From the NCBI GenBank assembly GCA_012719855.1, contig JAAXZN010000048.1, positions 62,001 to 126,000 of the forward strand: DNA of 64,000 nt, in the 5' to 3' direction. The notes under the pieces are model-generated. The model did not search any database. It was not told the DNA's origin and worked only from the letters and a program-made list of their open reading frames with translations. This document shows positions 29,669-39,352 of this stretch, piece by piece. The number at the start of each line of letters is the position of its first letter. Positions within the stretch are counted from its first letter, which is position 1. A program made the translations under genes and the position numbers. The DNA is from Serratia liquefaciens. GTDB taxonomy: Bacteria; Pseudomonadota; Gammaproteobacteria; Enterobacterales; Enterobacteriaceae.

Positions 29669-30401
29669 GATTATCGAACGCCAGCTCCAGGCCAGGCGGC
29701 AGTTCATTGTCCGTCAGCCACAAGTCGAGATGATGGCTGATGTGCGTCAGCAGCGTACGGCCTGGCTGTAAGCGTTGCTGAATTTCTTGCGCACGGGTCA
29801 AGTCGTTGTGGTTGCGCGGTGCCTGCGGCTGAGGGGGCAGGCTGCAATCGAGCACCAGCAAATCCAACGGCACTCCGCGCAGAAAAGCGTCGGTATCGGG
29901 CGGCAGGCCGACGGTATCGGTCAGGTAGGCCAGCGATGCTCCTGCGGCCTGTATCAGATAGCCCAGCGTGATTTTTGAATGCTGCAGCGGCAACGGGGTG
30001 ATGCACAACCCGCCCAGTTCAAGGAGTTCGAAGGGGGTTAATGGCGGTTGAAACGCCAGAATGCCGGGATGTTTGAACAGGTCATCGCAGCCCTGTTCGT
30101 CCGCCGGACCATAGACGGGAATAAAATTTCCGCATCCCCAACGCAAAGGAAATAACCCCTGCACGTGATCCATGTGGTAATGTGTCAGTAAAAAACGTTG
30201 AATTTCCCCCGCCGAAAAACGCCGTTCCAACGACGGTAATCCCGCATCCAGCAAGGTCGTTTCCCCCTGAAATTTGAGCATGGCGCTGCACGGTCGTCGC
30301 CGAAACGCCGGCTCGCGCCTCGCCCGCTGACAGACCAGACAATCACAGCCAAACACCGGGATCTGTTGCGCGCCACCGGTGCCGAGAAACGTCAGTTGCA
30401 T
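29619..30401 (-). CDS. phnP: Phosphoribosyl 1,2-cyclic phosphate phosphodiesterase PhnP
   Basis: A 260-residue metallo-beta-lactamase-fold enzyme that opens the cyclic phosphate produced by C-P lyase. The metal-binding THYHMDH motif is at about residue 73-79, and further ligands are in LTHISHH near the C-terminus. A Cys-rich N-terminal part (GCDCLVCQRAR) matches PhnP. It is the last gene of the phn operon, 14 bases after the hexapeptide transferase gene, and runs antisense into the 3' end of yraR. Confidence 0.93.
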   Translation of the reverse strand: MQLTFLGTGGAQQIPVFGCDCLVCQRARREPAFRRRPCSAMLKFQGETTLLDAGLPSLERRFSAGEIQRFLLTHYHMDHVQGLFPLRWGCGNFIPVYGPADEQGCDDLFKHPGILAFQPPLTPFELLELGGLCITPLPLQHSKITLGYLIQAAGASLAYLTDTVGLPPDTDAFLRGVPLDLLVLDCSLPPQPQAPRNHNDLTRAQEIQQRLQPGRTLLTHISHHLDLWLTDNELPPGLELAFDNLSVHCGNNAADRIPAP

Positions 30402-30415
30402 GTCGTCACTCCCGA

Positions 30416-31018
30416 TTATAAATACTTCTCCGCGAAGGCATGGATATCACGGAAATCCGCCAACCGTTGTTGCAGCGTCTGGTGGTCCCAGTGCCACCAC
30501 TGGCTGCGCTCAATGCGTTCGATCAGGGCGTCGTCGAAACGCATGCCGATCTTTTTGGCCGCTACGCCGGCGACAATCTCATAGGGGGCGACATCTTTGG
30601 TGACGACCGCTGCGCTGCCGATAACGGCACCGTTGCCGATGCTGACGCCGGGCATGACGATGGCGTTATGACCGATCCAGACGTCGTGGCCGATAGTCAC
30701 ATGCTGTTCGCGCCGCCAGTCGAAGAACGCTTCGTCATCTTCTCCCAGGTCATAGTCTGAAGCGCGGTAGGTGAAATGGTGTTGGGCGATACGCTGGTAA
30801 GTGGGGTGATTGCCAGGATTGATGCGTGCATAAGAGGCAATCGACACGAATTTGCCGAGGGTGGCGTAAAAAATCTGGTTGTGTCCGGCGGTGTAGGAGT
30901 AATCACCCATTTCCACCTCCTCCAAGATCGCATCGTCGGCCAGATGCACATACTGGCCTAAGCGGGTGCGGTTAAGCGTCACGTTGTTACCGATTTTCGG
31001 CTGTGCGGCATCGTTCAT
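30416..31018 (-). CDS. Phosphonate-operon hexapeptide-repeat acetyltransferase
   Basis: A 200-residue left-handed beta-helix transferase (DapH/LpxA-like). Hexapeptide periodicity is visible in [37 protein letters not shown], with the likely catalytic His in GHNAIV. It resembles the family of transferases found in C-P lyase operons that lack phnO. The acceptor is unknown; an acetylation role on aminoalkylphosphonates is only inference. It overlaps phnN by four bases. Confidence 0.85.
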   Translation of the reverse strand: MNDAAQPKIGNNVTLNRTRLGQYVHLADDAILEEVEMGDYSYTAGHNQIFYATLGKFVSIASYARINPGNHPTYQRIAQHHFTYRASDYDLGEDDEAFFDWRREQHVTIGHDVWIGHNAIVMPGVSIGNGAVIGSAAVVTKDVAPYEIVAGVAAKKIGMRFDDALIERIERSQWWHWDHQTLQQRLADFRDIHAFAEKYL

Positions 31019-31593
31019 GGCACGGCATCCTGTGGTTGTTTTGTCATAGAGGGCAGCAGCGCCAACAGCGCCAACAGCGCCGCCAGCGTGTCATCAAGGT
31101 TGCCGTCGTTATCCAAGCGTCGGCAACCGGCAGGGAGCTTTTCCTGGTACTCTGCCGCACGCGCCAATCGTTGTTCGATCTGCTCGGCATTTTCGCGTGC
31201 GCGATTTTGCAGCCGCTGGCGGAGAATATGCGTACTGACCTGCAGGCAAACCGGCAGCAGCTGTGCGCCATAACGCTGCTGCGCCTGTAAAAGGTGAGCG
31301 CGCGAGCCATTGACCACCACATCGATCCCCTGCAGCAACCAAAGATCCACTTCGATCCCAAAAGCGTAATGATGCTGGTGCGCGTGCCAGTCGAGGGCAA
31401 ACAGGCCTTTGGCGCGGCGGCGCAAGAATTCGGGTTCACTGAGCGCAATGTGGTTCTCGCAGCCGGCGTCTGCCGGCCGGGTGATATAACGGTGCGCCAC
31501 CAGCGGCGCACTGTCGGCGTGGGCGCGCAGGGCGGCCAGCAGGCTGTCTTTCCCGGCCCCGGAAGGCCCCATCAGATAGATAAGCTGCGCCAT
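31015..31593 (-). CDS. phnN: Ribose 1,5-bisphosphate phosphokinase PhnN
   Basis: A 192-residue guanylate-kinase-like enzyme that makes PRPP from ribose 1,5-bisphosphate. The P-loop GPSGAGKDS is at about residues 9-17, and RYITRPA matches the family. The ATG at 31593 overlaps the phnM stop (ATGA), so the upstream extension to 31620 is unnecessary. The 3' end overlaps the hexapeptide transferase gene. Confidence 0.92.
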   Translation of the reverse strand: MAQLIYLMGPSGAGKDSLLAALRAHADSAPLVAHRYITRPADAGCENHIALSEPEFLRRRAKGLFALDWHAHQHHYAFGIEVDLWLLQGIDVVVNGSRAHLLQAQQRYGAQLLPVCLQVSTHILRQRLQNRARENAEQIEQRLARAAEYQEKLPAGCRRLDNDGNLDDTLAALLALLALLPSMTKQPQDAVP

Positions 31594-32729
31594 CAGAACA
31601 CCTGCTTGCCCTGGCGCCACACGTTCTGCACGTAGATATGCTCGCCGTGCGGTCGCGCCAACACCAAATCTGCCCGTAATCCTTCGGCGATGGTCCCGCG
31701 ATCCTGCAAGTCCAGCGCTTTTGCCGGGTTGCGGGTGATCATCTGCACCGCCTGCGGCAAGCCGTAGCCGTTGCGCTCGTCGGCCGCGATACGAAATGCC
31801 GCATCCAGCAGGCTGGCCGGGTAATAATCGGAAGACAGAATATCCAACACCCCCAACGCCGCCAGATGGTGCGCTGCCACGTTGCCGGAGTGGGAACCGC
31901 CGCGCACGATATTCGGCGCCCCCATCAGCACCTGTAATCCTTGCTGATGCGAGGCCAGGGCTGCGGCTTCGGTGGTGGGGAATTCGGCAATGGCACTGCC
32001 CAGCGCACAGGACTCGGTCACGTGTTCGGCGGTCGCGTCGTCGTGGCTGGCAAGAGAGATCTTGCGTGCCCGGCAGTGAGCGGCGATCGCTTCGCGGTTT
32101 GGCGTGGCCCAGCGGGCGGAAAGCCCGATTTGCTGCTCCTCAAAGTCGCTCATCTGCTGGTCATTGAGGTTGTATTTGCCCTGATAGTATTCGCGGTATT
32201 TTTCACGCGAAGCGAACTGTCGCTGGCCCGGCGAATGGTCCATCAATGACACCAGGGACACGCCCGGTTTATCCATCAGCTGTTCGAACAGCGGCAGGGT
32301 GCTGTCGTGCGGCAGTTCGCAGCGCAGGTGCAACCGGTGTTCGGCGCGGTTCACCCCCGCACGCTGGCTGTGGATCACCGCGTCGATCATTTTTTGCAGG
32401 TTCTCCAACCGGTGACCGCCGTCGCGTACGTCGCCAATGGCTACCGCGTCCAGCACGGTGGTGATGCCATTGGCCACCATCAATGCATCATGGCTGCTCA
32501 TGGCCGAATGGGCCGGCCAGTCGACGTTGGGGCGCGGGGTGAAAAACTTGTCCAGGTTGTCGGTGTGCAATTCGATCAGGCCAGGCAGCAACCAGCCGCC
32601 TTCACCGTTCAGTGCCTGGGGTAACTGGCTCGGGGTATCGGCAAAACTGCGGATCGTGCCGTCGCTGATCTCCAGTGATCCTTCGACAACCTGATCTTCC
32701 AGCACCAGCTTCACGTTATTGATGATCAT
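31593..32729 (-). CDS. phnM: Alpha-D-ribose 1-methylphosphonate 5-triphosphate diphosphatase PhnM
   Basis: A 378-residue amidohydrolase-fold enzyme that removes pyrophosphate from the triphosphate intermediate before C-P cleavage. Metal-site motifs include [17 protein letters not shown] and [13 protein letters not shown]. The C-terminal part reads [13 protein letters not shown]. It overlaps phnL upstream and phnN downstream by single ATGA junctions, showing tight coupling. Confidence 0.94.
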   Translation of the reverse strand: MIINNVKLVLEDQVVEGSLEISDGTIRSFADTPSQLPQALNGEGGWLLPGLIELHTDNLDKFFTPRPNVDWPAHSAMSSHDALMVANGITTVLDAVAIGDVRDGGHRLENLQKMIDAVIHSQRAGVNRAEHRLHLRCELPHDSTLPLFEQLMDKPGVSLVSLMDHSPGQRQFASREKYREYYQGKYNLNDQQMSDFEEQQIGLSARWATPNREAIAAHCRARKISLASHDDATAEHVTESCALGSAIAEFPTTEAAALASHQQGLQVLMGAPNIVRGGSHSGNVAAHHLAALGVLDILSSDYYPASLLDAAFRIAADERNGYGLPQAVQMITRNPAKALDLQDRGTIAEGLRADLVLARPHGEHIYVQNVWRQGKQVF

Positions 32730-33433
32730 CAGAGGATCTCCAGCGCCTGTGGCGCCTGCATGTCATATAACCGGTCGGCGACCTGCTGACGGACGCCCTC
32801 ATCATGAAAAATGCCGACGATAGCCGCGCCGCGCCGTTTGGCCTGTTCGATCAAGGCGACCACCGCCGCACTGTTGCGGCTGTCAAGTGATGCCGTGGGT
32901 TCGTCCAGCAGCAAAATCGGATAATCGACAATAAAGCCGCGCGCAATGTTCACCCGCTGTTGCTCACCGCCGGAGAAGGTCGAAGGCGCCAACTGCCAAA
33001 GACGCTGCGGCACATTGAGCTGATTTAGCAAGGTTTCGGCGCGTTCACGGCATTCGGTACGATCGGCACCCTGTTCCAGTAACGGCTGCATGACGACGTC
33101 CAGCGCGCTGATACGAGGGATCACTCGCAGGAACTGGCTGACCCAGCCAAGGGTATGACGGCGAACCGCCAGAATTTGGCGCGCTTCGGCCTGCACCATG
33201 TCCAGCCATTCCCCTTGATGGTTGACCCAGATATGGCCGCTGTCGGGCAGATAGTTGGCATACAGCGAGCGCAGCAGGGTTGATTTTCCGCTACCGGAAT
33301 GGCCGTGCAGTACCACGCACTCGCCGCTGCTGACCGTCATGTTGGCGTCGTGCAACACCGGCAGCCGCGTGCCGTGCTGCTGGTGGAGCACAAAGGTTTT
33401 GCTGAGGTGTTCAACCCGGATTTGAATAGTCAT
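32729..33433 (-). CDS. phnL: C-P lyase operon ABC-type ATPase PhnL
   Basis: A 234-residue ABC ATPase required for ribosylation of phosphonates with PhnG/H/I. Walker A is GHSGSGKST, the signature is [14 protein letters not shown], and Walker B is [13 protein letters not shown]. Despite the fold it is not thought to be a transporter component. It lies 16 bases after phnK. Confidence 0.93.
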   Translation of the reverse strand: MTIQIRVEHLSKTFVLHQQHGTRLPVLHDANMTVSSGECVVLHGHSGSGKSTLLRSLYANYLPDSGHIWVNHQGEWLDMVQAEARQILAVRRHTLGWVSQFLRVIPRISALDVVMQPLLEQGADRTECRERAETLLNQLNVPQRLWQLAPSTFSGGEQQRVNIARGFIVDYPILLLDEPTASLDSRNSAAVVALIEQAKRRGAAIVGIFHDEGVRQQVADRLYDMQAPQALEIL

Positions 33434-33449
33434 CTGTTATTACCTTGTG

Positions 33450-34238
33450 TTACGACAGCACCGAAGAAACCAGCAGTTGGGTATAAGGATGGTGCGGATC
33501 GTCCAGCACCCGGTCGGTCAGGCCGCTTTCCACCACCTCGCCCTGTTTCATCACCAGCAAGCGGTGCGCCAGCAGGCGCGCCACGCCGAGATCGTGGGTG
33601 ACAATCACCGCCGCCAACTGCATTTCCACCACCAGGGTGCGCAGCAGATCGAGCAGCCGCGCCTGCACCGAAACGTCCAGCCCACCGGTGGGTTCGTCCA
33701 TAAACACCAGCTTCGGGTGGGTCACCAGATTGCGGGCGATCTGCAAGCGTTGCTGCATACCGCCGGAAAAGGTGGTCGGCAGATCGTCAAGGCGCGACAG
33801 CGGGATCTCGACGTCTTCCAGCCACTGTCCGGCCTGACGGCGGATGTCGCCATAGTGACGCTGGCCGATAGCCATCAGCCGTTCGCCGATGTTGCCGCCG
33901 GCGGAAACCTTGGGCCGCAGCCCGTCGAGCGGGTGCTGATGCACCACGCCCCAGTCGGTGCGCAGCAGGCGGCGGCGATCGCTCTCCGCCATCGCATATA
34001 AATCATGCTGTTGTCCGGCCTGCGGACGGTAGAGGATCTGCCCTTGCTGCGGCGCCAGTCGCGCAGAGATCGACTTCAGCAGGGTGGTTTTGCCGGAGCC
34101 GGATTCGCCGACGATACCCAGCACTTCACCGGGGTAGATATCGAAAGACACGTCGCTAAAGCCTTTGCCCGGCGCGTACAGGTGGGTCAGGTTAGCCACC
34201 GACAGCAGCGGCGTGGTGCTCAGAGGGGTGGAAGTCAT
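33450..34238 (-). CDS. phnK: C-P lyase complex ATPase PhnK
   Basis: A 262-residue ABC ATPase that docks on the PhnGHIJ core complex. Walker A is GESGSGKTT, the signature FSGGMQQRLQIARN, and Walker B LVFMDEPTGGLD. The start ATG (34236-34238) overlaps the phnJ stop. It is slightly longer than the 252-residue E. coli protein, owing to a Ser/Thr-rich N-terminus. Confidence 0.93.
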   Translation of the reverse strand: MTSTPLSTTPLLSVANLTHLYAPGKGFSDVSFDIYPGEVLGIVGESGSGKTTLLKSISARLAPQQGQILYRPQAGQQHDLYAMAESDRRRLLRTDWGVVHQHPLDGLRPKVSAGGNIGERLMAIGQRHYGDIRRQAGQWLEDVEIPLSRLDDLPTTFSGGMQQRLQIARNLVTHPKLVFMDEPTGGLDVSVQARLLDLLRTLVVEMQLAAVIVTHDLGVARLLAHRLLVMKQGEVVESGLTDRVLDDPHHPYTQLLVSSVLS

Positions 34239-35098
34239 CAGTGCTGCGCCTCTTGCGAAGGTTGCGCCAGTTGCTGCTGGCAGAAATCGGTATCGGAGCA
34301 GACGAACATGCGGTTGCCCTGGTCATCGAGCACCACTTCGTCCAGATAACTGTGGCGCGAGCCGCACAGCGCACAGGGCTCGTCCCACTGCTGTACGCTG
34401 AAAGGATGATCGTCGAAGTCCAGGCTCTCCACTTTGGTAAAGGGCGGCAGGGCATAGATGCGTTTCTCGCGTCCGGCACCGAACAGCTGCAGCGCCGGCA
34501 TCATGTGCATTTTCGGGTTATCGAATTTGGGGATCGGCGACGGATCCATCACGTAGCGGTCATTGACCTTCACCGGATAGGCGTAGGTAGTGGCGATGTG
34601 GCCGTAGCGCGCGATGTCTTCATACAGCTTCACCTGCATCACGCCATACTCTTCCAGCGCATGCATTTTACGGGTCTCGGTTTCTCGCGGTTCGATAAAG
34701 CGCAGCGGCTCAGGGATCGGTACCTGATAAATCAGGATCTGGTCTTCGCGCAGCGCGGTTTCCGGAATGCGGTGGCGGGTCTGGATCAGCGTGGCCTCGG
34801 GCGTGCGCTCGGTGGTGGCGACCCCGGCGACGCGCTGGAAGAAGCGGCGAATCGACACGGCGTTGGTGGTGTCGTCGGCGCCCTGGTCAATCACCTTCAG
34901 CACGTCAGCACGGCCAATCACGCTGGCGGTCAACTGAATGCCGCCGGTGCCCCAGCCGTAGGGCATCGGCATTTCGCGGCCGCCGAACGGCACCTGATAA
35001 CCGGGGATGGCGATGGCCTTCAAAATGGCGCGACGGATCATGCGTTTGGTTTGCTCGTCCAGATAACCCAGGTTATAGCCGGTTAATACTTCACTCAT
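34238..35098 (-). CDS. phnJ: C-P lyase radical SAM enzyme PhnJ
   Basis: A 286-residue radical SAM enzyme that breaks the carbon-phosphorus bond. The four-cysteine region reads CALCGSRHSYLDEVVLDDQ followed by GNRMFVCSDTDFC near the C-terminus, as in E. coli PhnJ. The ATG at 35098 (MSEVLTGYNLGYLDEQTKRM) aligns with the family and overlaps the phnI stop by eight bases; the long upstream extension of this frame is antisense-type shadow within phnI. Confidence 0.95.
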   Translation of the reverse strand: MSEVLTGYNLGYLDEQTKRMIRRAILKAIAIPGYQVPFGGREMPMPYGWGTGGIQLTASVIGRADVLKVIDQGADDTTNAVSIRRFFQRVAGVATTERTPEATLIQTRHRIPETALREDQILIYQVPIPEPLRFIEPRETETRKMHALEEYGVMQVKLYEDIARYGHIATTYAYPVKVNDRYVMDPSPIPKFDNPKMHMMPALQLFGAGREKRIYALPPFTKVESLDFDDHPFSVQQWDEPCALCGSRHSYLDEVVLDDQGNRMFVCSDTDFCQQQLAQPSQEAQH

Positions 35099-36182
35099 CG
35101 CGGGCCTCCTGACGCTCGCTAAATTCCTGGCGCAGACGCTTGAGCAGTTCCAGCTCGGCCTGGAAATCGACGTAGTGCGGCAGTTTAAGGTGGGAAACAA
35201 AGCCGGCGGCTTCGACGTTATCGGCATGGGCCAGCACGAACTCTTCGTCCTGCGCCGGGCTGGCGATGCCTTCGTCGTACTCGGGGCTTTGCAGTGCACG
35301 GTCTACCAGTGCCATTGCCATCGCCTTGCGTTCGGCGCGGCCAAATACCAGACCATAGCCGCGGGTGAAATGCGGCGGCTGGTCAACCGGATCGATAAAG
35401 CCGTTAACCATTTCGCATTCGGTTAGCAGGATCTCGCCGATATCAATGGTGAAACCCAGCTCTTCTGGCGTGATCTCCGCTGAAACATAGCCAGTGCGGA
35501 TCTCACCGGCGAACGGGTGGGTACGGCCATAGCCACGTTGGGTGGAGTAGCTCAGCGCCAGTAAAAAGCCTTCGTCACCGCGCACCAATTGCTGCAGGCG
35601 GGCTGAGCGCGAGCAGGGGTAAACCGGAGGATTACGGGTGATATCGTCCGGAATGCTGCCGTCGTCCCGCTCCGCCAATGCCAGCTGTTGTTGACTGAGC
35701 AGATCAAAGACGTGGGCACAGTTTTCCGGCAAAGGTTCGTCGGCCTGCGGTGCGCGGGGGGCTTCGCCTTCTGCCAGCAACGCGAAATCCAACAGCCGGT
35801 GGGTGTAATCGTAGGTTGGCCCCAGCACCTGTCCGCCGGGCAAGTCCTTGTAAACCGCCGAGATACGACGCTCCAGGCGCATGTTTTCTGTCGCCAGCGG
35901 TTCGCCGATCGCCAGGCGCGGCAGGGTGGTACGGTAGGCGCGCAGCAGAAAAATGGCCTCGACCAGATCGCCGCTCGCCTGCTTGATGGCCAACGCCGCC
36001 AGCTCGGGATCGTAGATACCGCCCTCGGTCATGACCCGATCCACGGCCAGCCCCAGCTGTTGCTCAATCTGCAGTGTGCCAAGCTCCGGCACGCTGTCGT
36101 CGCCGCGCCGCAGCTGTTCTTGTAACTGATGGGCGGCCTCAATGGCTTTTTCGCCCCCTTTAACGGCAACGTACATCAGCAC
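35091..36182 (-). CDS. phnI: C-P lyase core complex subunit PhnI
   Basis: A 363-residue core-complex subunit with the purine-nucleosidase-like role of coupling the phosphonate to ribose. Recognisable parts are MYVAVKGGEKAIEAAH at the start, GGIYDPELAALAIKQASGDLVEAIFLLRAYRTTLPR, and the C-terminal FVSHLKLPHYVDFQAELELL. It overlaps phnH by seven bases and phnJ by eight. Confidence 0.94.
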   Translation of the reverse strand: MLMYVAVKGGEKAIEAAHQLQEQLRRGDDSVPELGTLQIEQQLGLAVDRVMTEGGIYDPELAALAIKQASGDLVEAIFLLRAYRTTLPRLAIGEPLATENMRLERRISAVYKDLPGGQVLGPTYDYTHRLLDFALLAEGEAPRAPQADEPLPENCAHVFDLLSQQQLALAERDDGSIPDDITRNPPVYPCSRSARLQQLVRGDEGFLLALSYSTQRGYGRTHPFAGEIRTGYVSAEITPEELGFTIDIGEILLTECEMVNGFIDPVDQPPHFTRGYGLVFGRAERKAMAMALVDRALQSPEYDEGIASPAQDEEFVLAHADNVEAAGFVSHLKLPHYVDFQAELELLKRLRQEFSERQEARDE

Positions 36183-36757
36183 ACCTCCACGTGGGTGGTT
36201 CGCGGTAACGCCAACAGGCGCTCGCCGCAGGTCAGCAGGAAATCCAGCCCCAGCGGGAAGCGCTGCGGGCGGTTAAGCAGGTAATCCAGCAGCGCCGGCG
36301 GAAGCTGCGGTGCAATAATCCGTTGATGCTCGATGCCAGGCCCGGTCAGGCGCAGTGGCGTGCCTTGTTCCAGGCTCGCCAACTGCACAATCACCGTAGC
36401 GCTGAACTCGGGAGAAATTTCACTGCCGTACGGCAGCCTCTGTAAATCCGCCGCCTGCAGTTGCGTATCGAACAGCGCGAAACACACCTCTTCGGCGCGG
36501 TCGGCCAGGGGGGCTCCGCTGTGGAAACGAATGTTTGTTAGCGCTTGCTCACTTTCTAGCTCCGGACTCAGCTGGATCGGGGTTTCCTGATCCGCCAGGG
36601 TCAGCAAGGCGGCGGTGCTGGCGGCATTCAGCCTGTCCCAAGTCGGGCTACCTTGCAGGGTGACCAGATGTCCAGGTTCGCTTAACGCCTTAAGAATCAA
36701 ACGAAAAGTCTGCTGAGATTGGTCGATTGGCTGGGTAAAACCTGTCAGTAGGCTCAT
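36176..36757 (-). CDS. phnH: C-P lyase core complex subunit PhnH
   Basis: A 193-residue subunit of the PhnGHIJ complex. The N-terminus (LLTGFTQPIDQSQQTFRLILKALSEPG) and the C-terminal PLGLDFLLTCGERLLALPRTT are typical of PhnH. It follows phnG by two bases and overlaps phnI. Confidence 0.93.
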   Translation of the reverse strand: MSLLTGFTQPIDQSQQTFRLILKALSEPGHLVTLQGSPTWDRLNAASTAALLTLADQETPIQLSPELESEQALTNIRFHSGAPLADRAEEVCFALFDTQLQAADLQRLPYGSEISPEFSATVIVQLASLEQGTPLRLTGPGIEHQRIIAPQLPPALLDYLLNRPQRFPLGLDFLLTCGERLLALPRTTHVEVC

Positions 36758-36759
36758 GA

Positions 36760-37203
36760 TTAATCCCCTCGCACCAGCGTAAAGAAGTCCACCCGGCTGG
36801 AGGCGACGGCCCGGGCACGTAGCTGGCGTTGCTCGTGTTGCAGCGCGGCCAGCGGCTCTATCAGCTGTTGTTGCAGCAATTCGGCCTGTTCCGGCAGTTG
36901 CAGCAGGGCATCCAGCAGCGCGCAGAGTTCGGCATGCGCCTTGTCGCGCCCGGCGATATAGCTGTAGCCATAGCCGCCGCTTTCGAGCTGTACCACTGCA
37001 CGGGTGACGGTCATGTCGCCCAAGACGAAGCGGCGGCCGGTGGCGCCCATGCGCCCCTGCAACTGCGCCAGGCCAATTTCCGGTGCGCGGATGCTCTGGT
37101 AACGCGGGTTGATATTCAGCGCCTGCCAGTGGCTGCGCAACTGGGCCGGCTGGCTGTGCGCCAGTACCGACATCCAGCGTTGTCTCGGCTGTAAGGCTTG
37201 CAT
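36760..37203 (-). CDS. phnG: C-P lyase core complex subunit PhnG
   Basis: A 147-residue subunit of the C-P lyase core. It carries the family segment RGAPEIGLAQLQGRMGATG-like (here IRAPEIGLAQLQGRMGATG) and GDMTVTRAVVQL. The ATG is directly adjacent to the phnF stop (TAAATG), so regulator and enzyme genes are one transcription unit. Confidence 0.93.
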   Translation of the reverse strand: MQALQPRQRWMSVLAHSQPAQLRSHWQALNINPRYQSIRAPEIGLAQLQGRMGATGRRFVLGDMTVTRAVVQLESGGYGYSYIAGRDKAHAELCALLDALLQLPEQAELLQQQLIEPLAALQHEQRQLRARAVASSRVDFFTLVRGD

Positions 37204-37932
37204 TTAGTGCTCCATCGTCAGTTCAATCATGTCGGCGCGCGCCAGGCTGACGGAGTATTCCGCCACGTTGTCGCTGCCGGTGCAGACGTTCAGGGTGCGC
37301 ACGCACAGCAGCGGCGCCTGAGTGGCAATTTCCAGCATCCGGCTCTCTTTGGCCTGAGCACGGCGCGCACTGATGCGTGTCTGGCTGCGGGTCAGCGGCT
37401 GGTGGATGTTTGATTCGATAAATTCGTGCAGCGAACCGCTGTGAAACTGCTGGAGCGCCGGCCACCAGTCCAGATCGGGCAGATAGTGGTCGATCAGGCT
37501 CATCGGTACGCCGTTGACCCGGCGCAAAGTGCGAAGGTGGATCACCGTTTCGCCTTCTTCCCGCGACAAGGCGCTGGCAACATGCCCATTGCATGGGCGT
37601 AGCACAGCGAGTAAGCGCTCACTGGTGGGGTGACTTCCCTGCTCGAACAGGTTCTGACTGAAGCGGGTATTGGCATGCAACGGGTAGTCGTAGGGGCGCA
37701 TCAACACCAGAATGCCGATCCCGTGCCGGCGTTGCAGCCAGCCGCGCTCCACCAATTGATCGACTGCACGACGCAGGGTATGGCGATTGACCTGATAGCG
37801 TTCCGCCAATTGCTGCTCGGAAGGCAGGTAGTCGCCACAGCGGTATTGGGTGCGCAGCTCTTGTTCCAGCTGTGCGGCGATTTGCTGGTAGCGGGTGGGG
37901 TAACTGGTCAGATGTCTAGATAAGTCCATCAT
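37204..37932 (-). CDS. phnF: GntR/HutC-family regulator PhnF
   Basis: A transcription regulator of about 242 residues heading the phn operon. A winged HTH at about 15-80 (TSYPTRYQQIAAQLEQEL ... YQVNRHTLRRAVDQLVERGWL) is followed by a UTRA ligand-binding domain (RTLRRVNGVPMSLIDHYLPDL). ATG 37932 or 37929 fits the E. coli start (MxLSxHxTSYP); the longer frame from 38001 is unlikely. It probably represses this operon in response to a phosphonate-linked signal. Confidence 0.9.
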   Translation of the reverse strand: MMDLSRHLTSYPTRYQQIAAQLEQELRTQYRCGDYLPSEQQLAERYQVNRHTLRRAVDQLVERGWLQRRHGIGILVLMRPYDYPLHANTRFSQNLFEQGSHPTSERLLAVLRPCNGHVASALSREEGETVIHLRTLRRVNGVPMSLIDHYLPDLDWWPALQQFHSGSLHEFIESNIHQPLTRSQTRISARRAQAKESRMLEIATQAPLLCVRTLNVCTGSDNVAEYSVSLARADMIELTMEH

Positions 37933-38189
37933 AATAAAAAACCTCGGTGGCCATAACGACATAAAAAAATGCGGTTTATCGGCGTGTCTTACGGTGCTCA
38001 CCCTGCGGCTTGGAAGACGACGGGCAGGTCCCGTGGTGAAGTTGGCATCATCTTGCAGGCATCAGATGACAATCGCGTTACGCGTCGGTGGCGAACAGAT
38101 GAACTATTTTGGACAGGCAGATGATGCGCAGGGAGCCGCAGCGCGCTAAGCTGACGCTATTGATGATTGAATCGAGTTAACCTGATCCC

Positions 38190-39248
38190 ATGCCACATCC
38201 CCTGACTGCAACTGAACACCGCGCGCGCCCTTGGCCGTGGTGGAAACCGGCGCTGTTTCTGCTGGTGGTGGCCATCGGCCTTTACTACGTCAAATGGCAG
38301 CCTTACTACGGCAAGGCCTTTCTGGCGGCGGACACGCATTCCATCGGCAAATCGATACTGGTCAACGACGACAGCAGCCCGTGGCTGGCGGCCTGGCACT
38401 ACGCGCTGGTCTATTTCACGGCGGTGTGGAAGGCGGCGGTGCTTGGCGTACTGCTGGGTTCGCTGGTGCAGGTGCTGATCCCACGCGACTGGTTGATGCG
38501 CACGCTCGGCCATCCGCGTTTTTCCGGCACTTTGCTGGGTGCGGTGATCGCACTGCCGGGCATGATGTGCACCTGCTGCGCTGCGCCGGTAGCCGCCGGA
38601 TTACGGCGTCAGTCGGTGTCCAGCGGTGCGGCGATGGCGTTCTGGTTGAGTAACCCGGTGCTGAATCCGGCGACGCTGATTTTCATGGGCTTTGTGCTCG
38701 GCTGGCAGTTTGCCGCAATCCGGCTGGTGGCTGGGGTGATCATGGTGCTGGGCATCGCCTGGCTGGTGCAGCGGGCCACTGCCAGGGATCCGCAACCGGC
38801 GGCTTTGCAAACGCCGCTGCTGCCGCTGGATAAAGCTGACGAAAGGCCGTTTTTCGGCCGCTGGCTCAGGGCGCTGTGGTCGCTGTTCTGGTCAACCATA
38901 CCTGTCTACATTCTGGCGGTGCTGGCGCTCGGAGCCGCGCGCGTTTGGCTGTTCCCGCATGCCGATGGGGCGATAGATAATAGTTTGCTGTGGATTATTG
39001 GCCTGGCGATCGCCGGTTGCCTGTTCGTGATCCCGACGGCGGCGGAAATCCCGATTGTGCAGACCCTGATGCTGGCGGGCATGGGCACTGGCCCGGCGCT
39101 GGCGCTGTTGATGACCCTGCCGGCGGTCAGCCTGCCTTCTTTGCTGATGCTGAACAAGGCCTTCTCTGCCAAGGCACTGTGCCTGACGGCGCTGTTGGTT
39201 GCGCTGTGTGGGATCGTCACGGGCGTGGTAGGAATGGGGTTGGTATAA
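38190..39248 (+). CDS. yraQ: YraQ-family permease
   Basis: A 352-residue multi-spanning membrane protein of the DUF318/ArsP-like permease family. The membrane CTCCAAPVAAGLRRQ motif, AFWLSNPVLNPATLIFMGFVLGW and FVIPTAAEIPIVQTLMLAGMG match E. coli YraQ over the full length. The substrate is not established; related proteins export organoarsenicals. In K-12 it adjoins yraR; here the phn operon has come between them. Confidence 0.9.
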   Translation: MPHPLTATEHRARPWPWWKPALFLLVVAIGLYYVKWQPYYGKAFLAADTHSIGKSILVNDDSSPWLAAWHYALVYFTAVWKAAVLGVLLGSLVQVLIPRDWLMRTLGHPRFSGTLLGAVIALPGMMCTCCAAPVAAGLRRQSVSSGAAMAFWLSNPVLNPATLIFMGFVLGWQFAAIRLVAGVIMVLGIAWLVQRATARDPQPAALQTPLLPLDKADERPFFGRWLRALWSLFWSTIPVYILAVLALGAARVWLFPHADGAIDNSLLWIIGLAIAGCLFVIPTAAEIPIVQTLMLAGMGTGPALALLMTLPAVSLPSLLMLNKAFSAKALCLTALLVALCGIVTGVVGMGLV

Positions 39249-39276
39249 ATTGTTTAATAAATAGTCTTTCATTCGT

Positions 39277-39294
39277 ATTTGTGTTGTCACAAAT
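39277..39294. promoter_or_regulatory. Palindromic operator upstream of the toxin-antitoxin pair
   Basis: The 18-bp palindrome atttgtgttgtcacaaat (seven-base arms, four-base centre) lies 58 bases before the antitoxin start. Antitoxins of this class autoregulate by binding such palindromes. The link is inferred from position. Confidence 0.55.
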
Positions 39295-39352
39295 GTGCTA
39301 ACGTTGACGGGTTTTCAGTTGTTAATTATTGAGCGAATGCAGGAGTATCAAG

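Noticed and set aside
37933-38189. Pho box upstream of phnF
   Set aside because: Only one half-site-like sequence (ttgtcat) is present; the second half does not match, so PhoB control cannot be supported.
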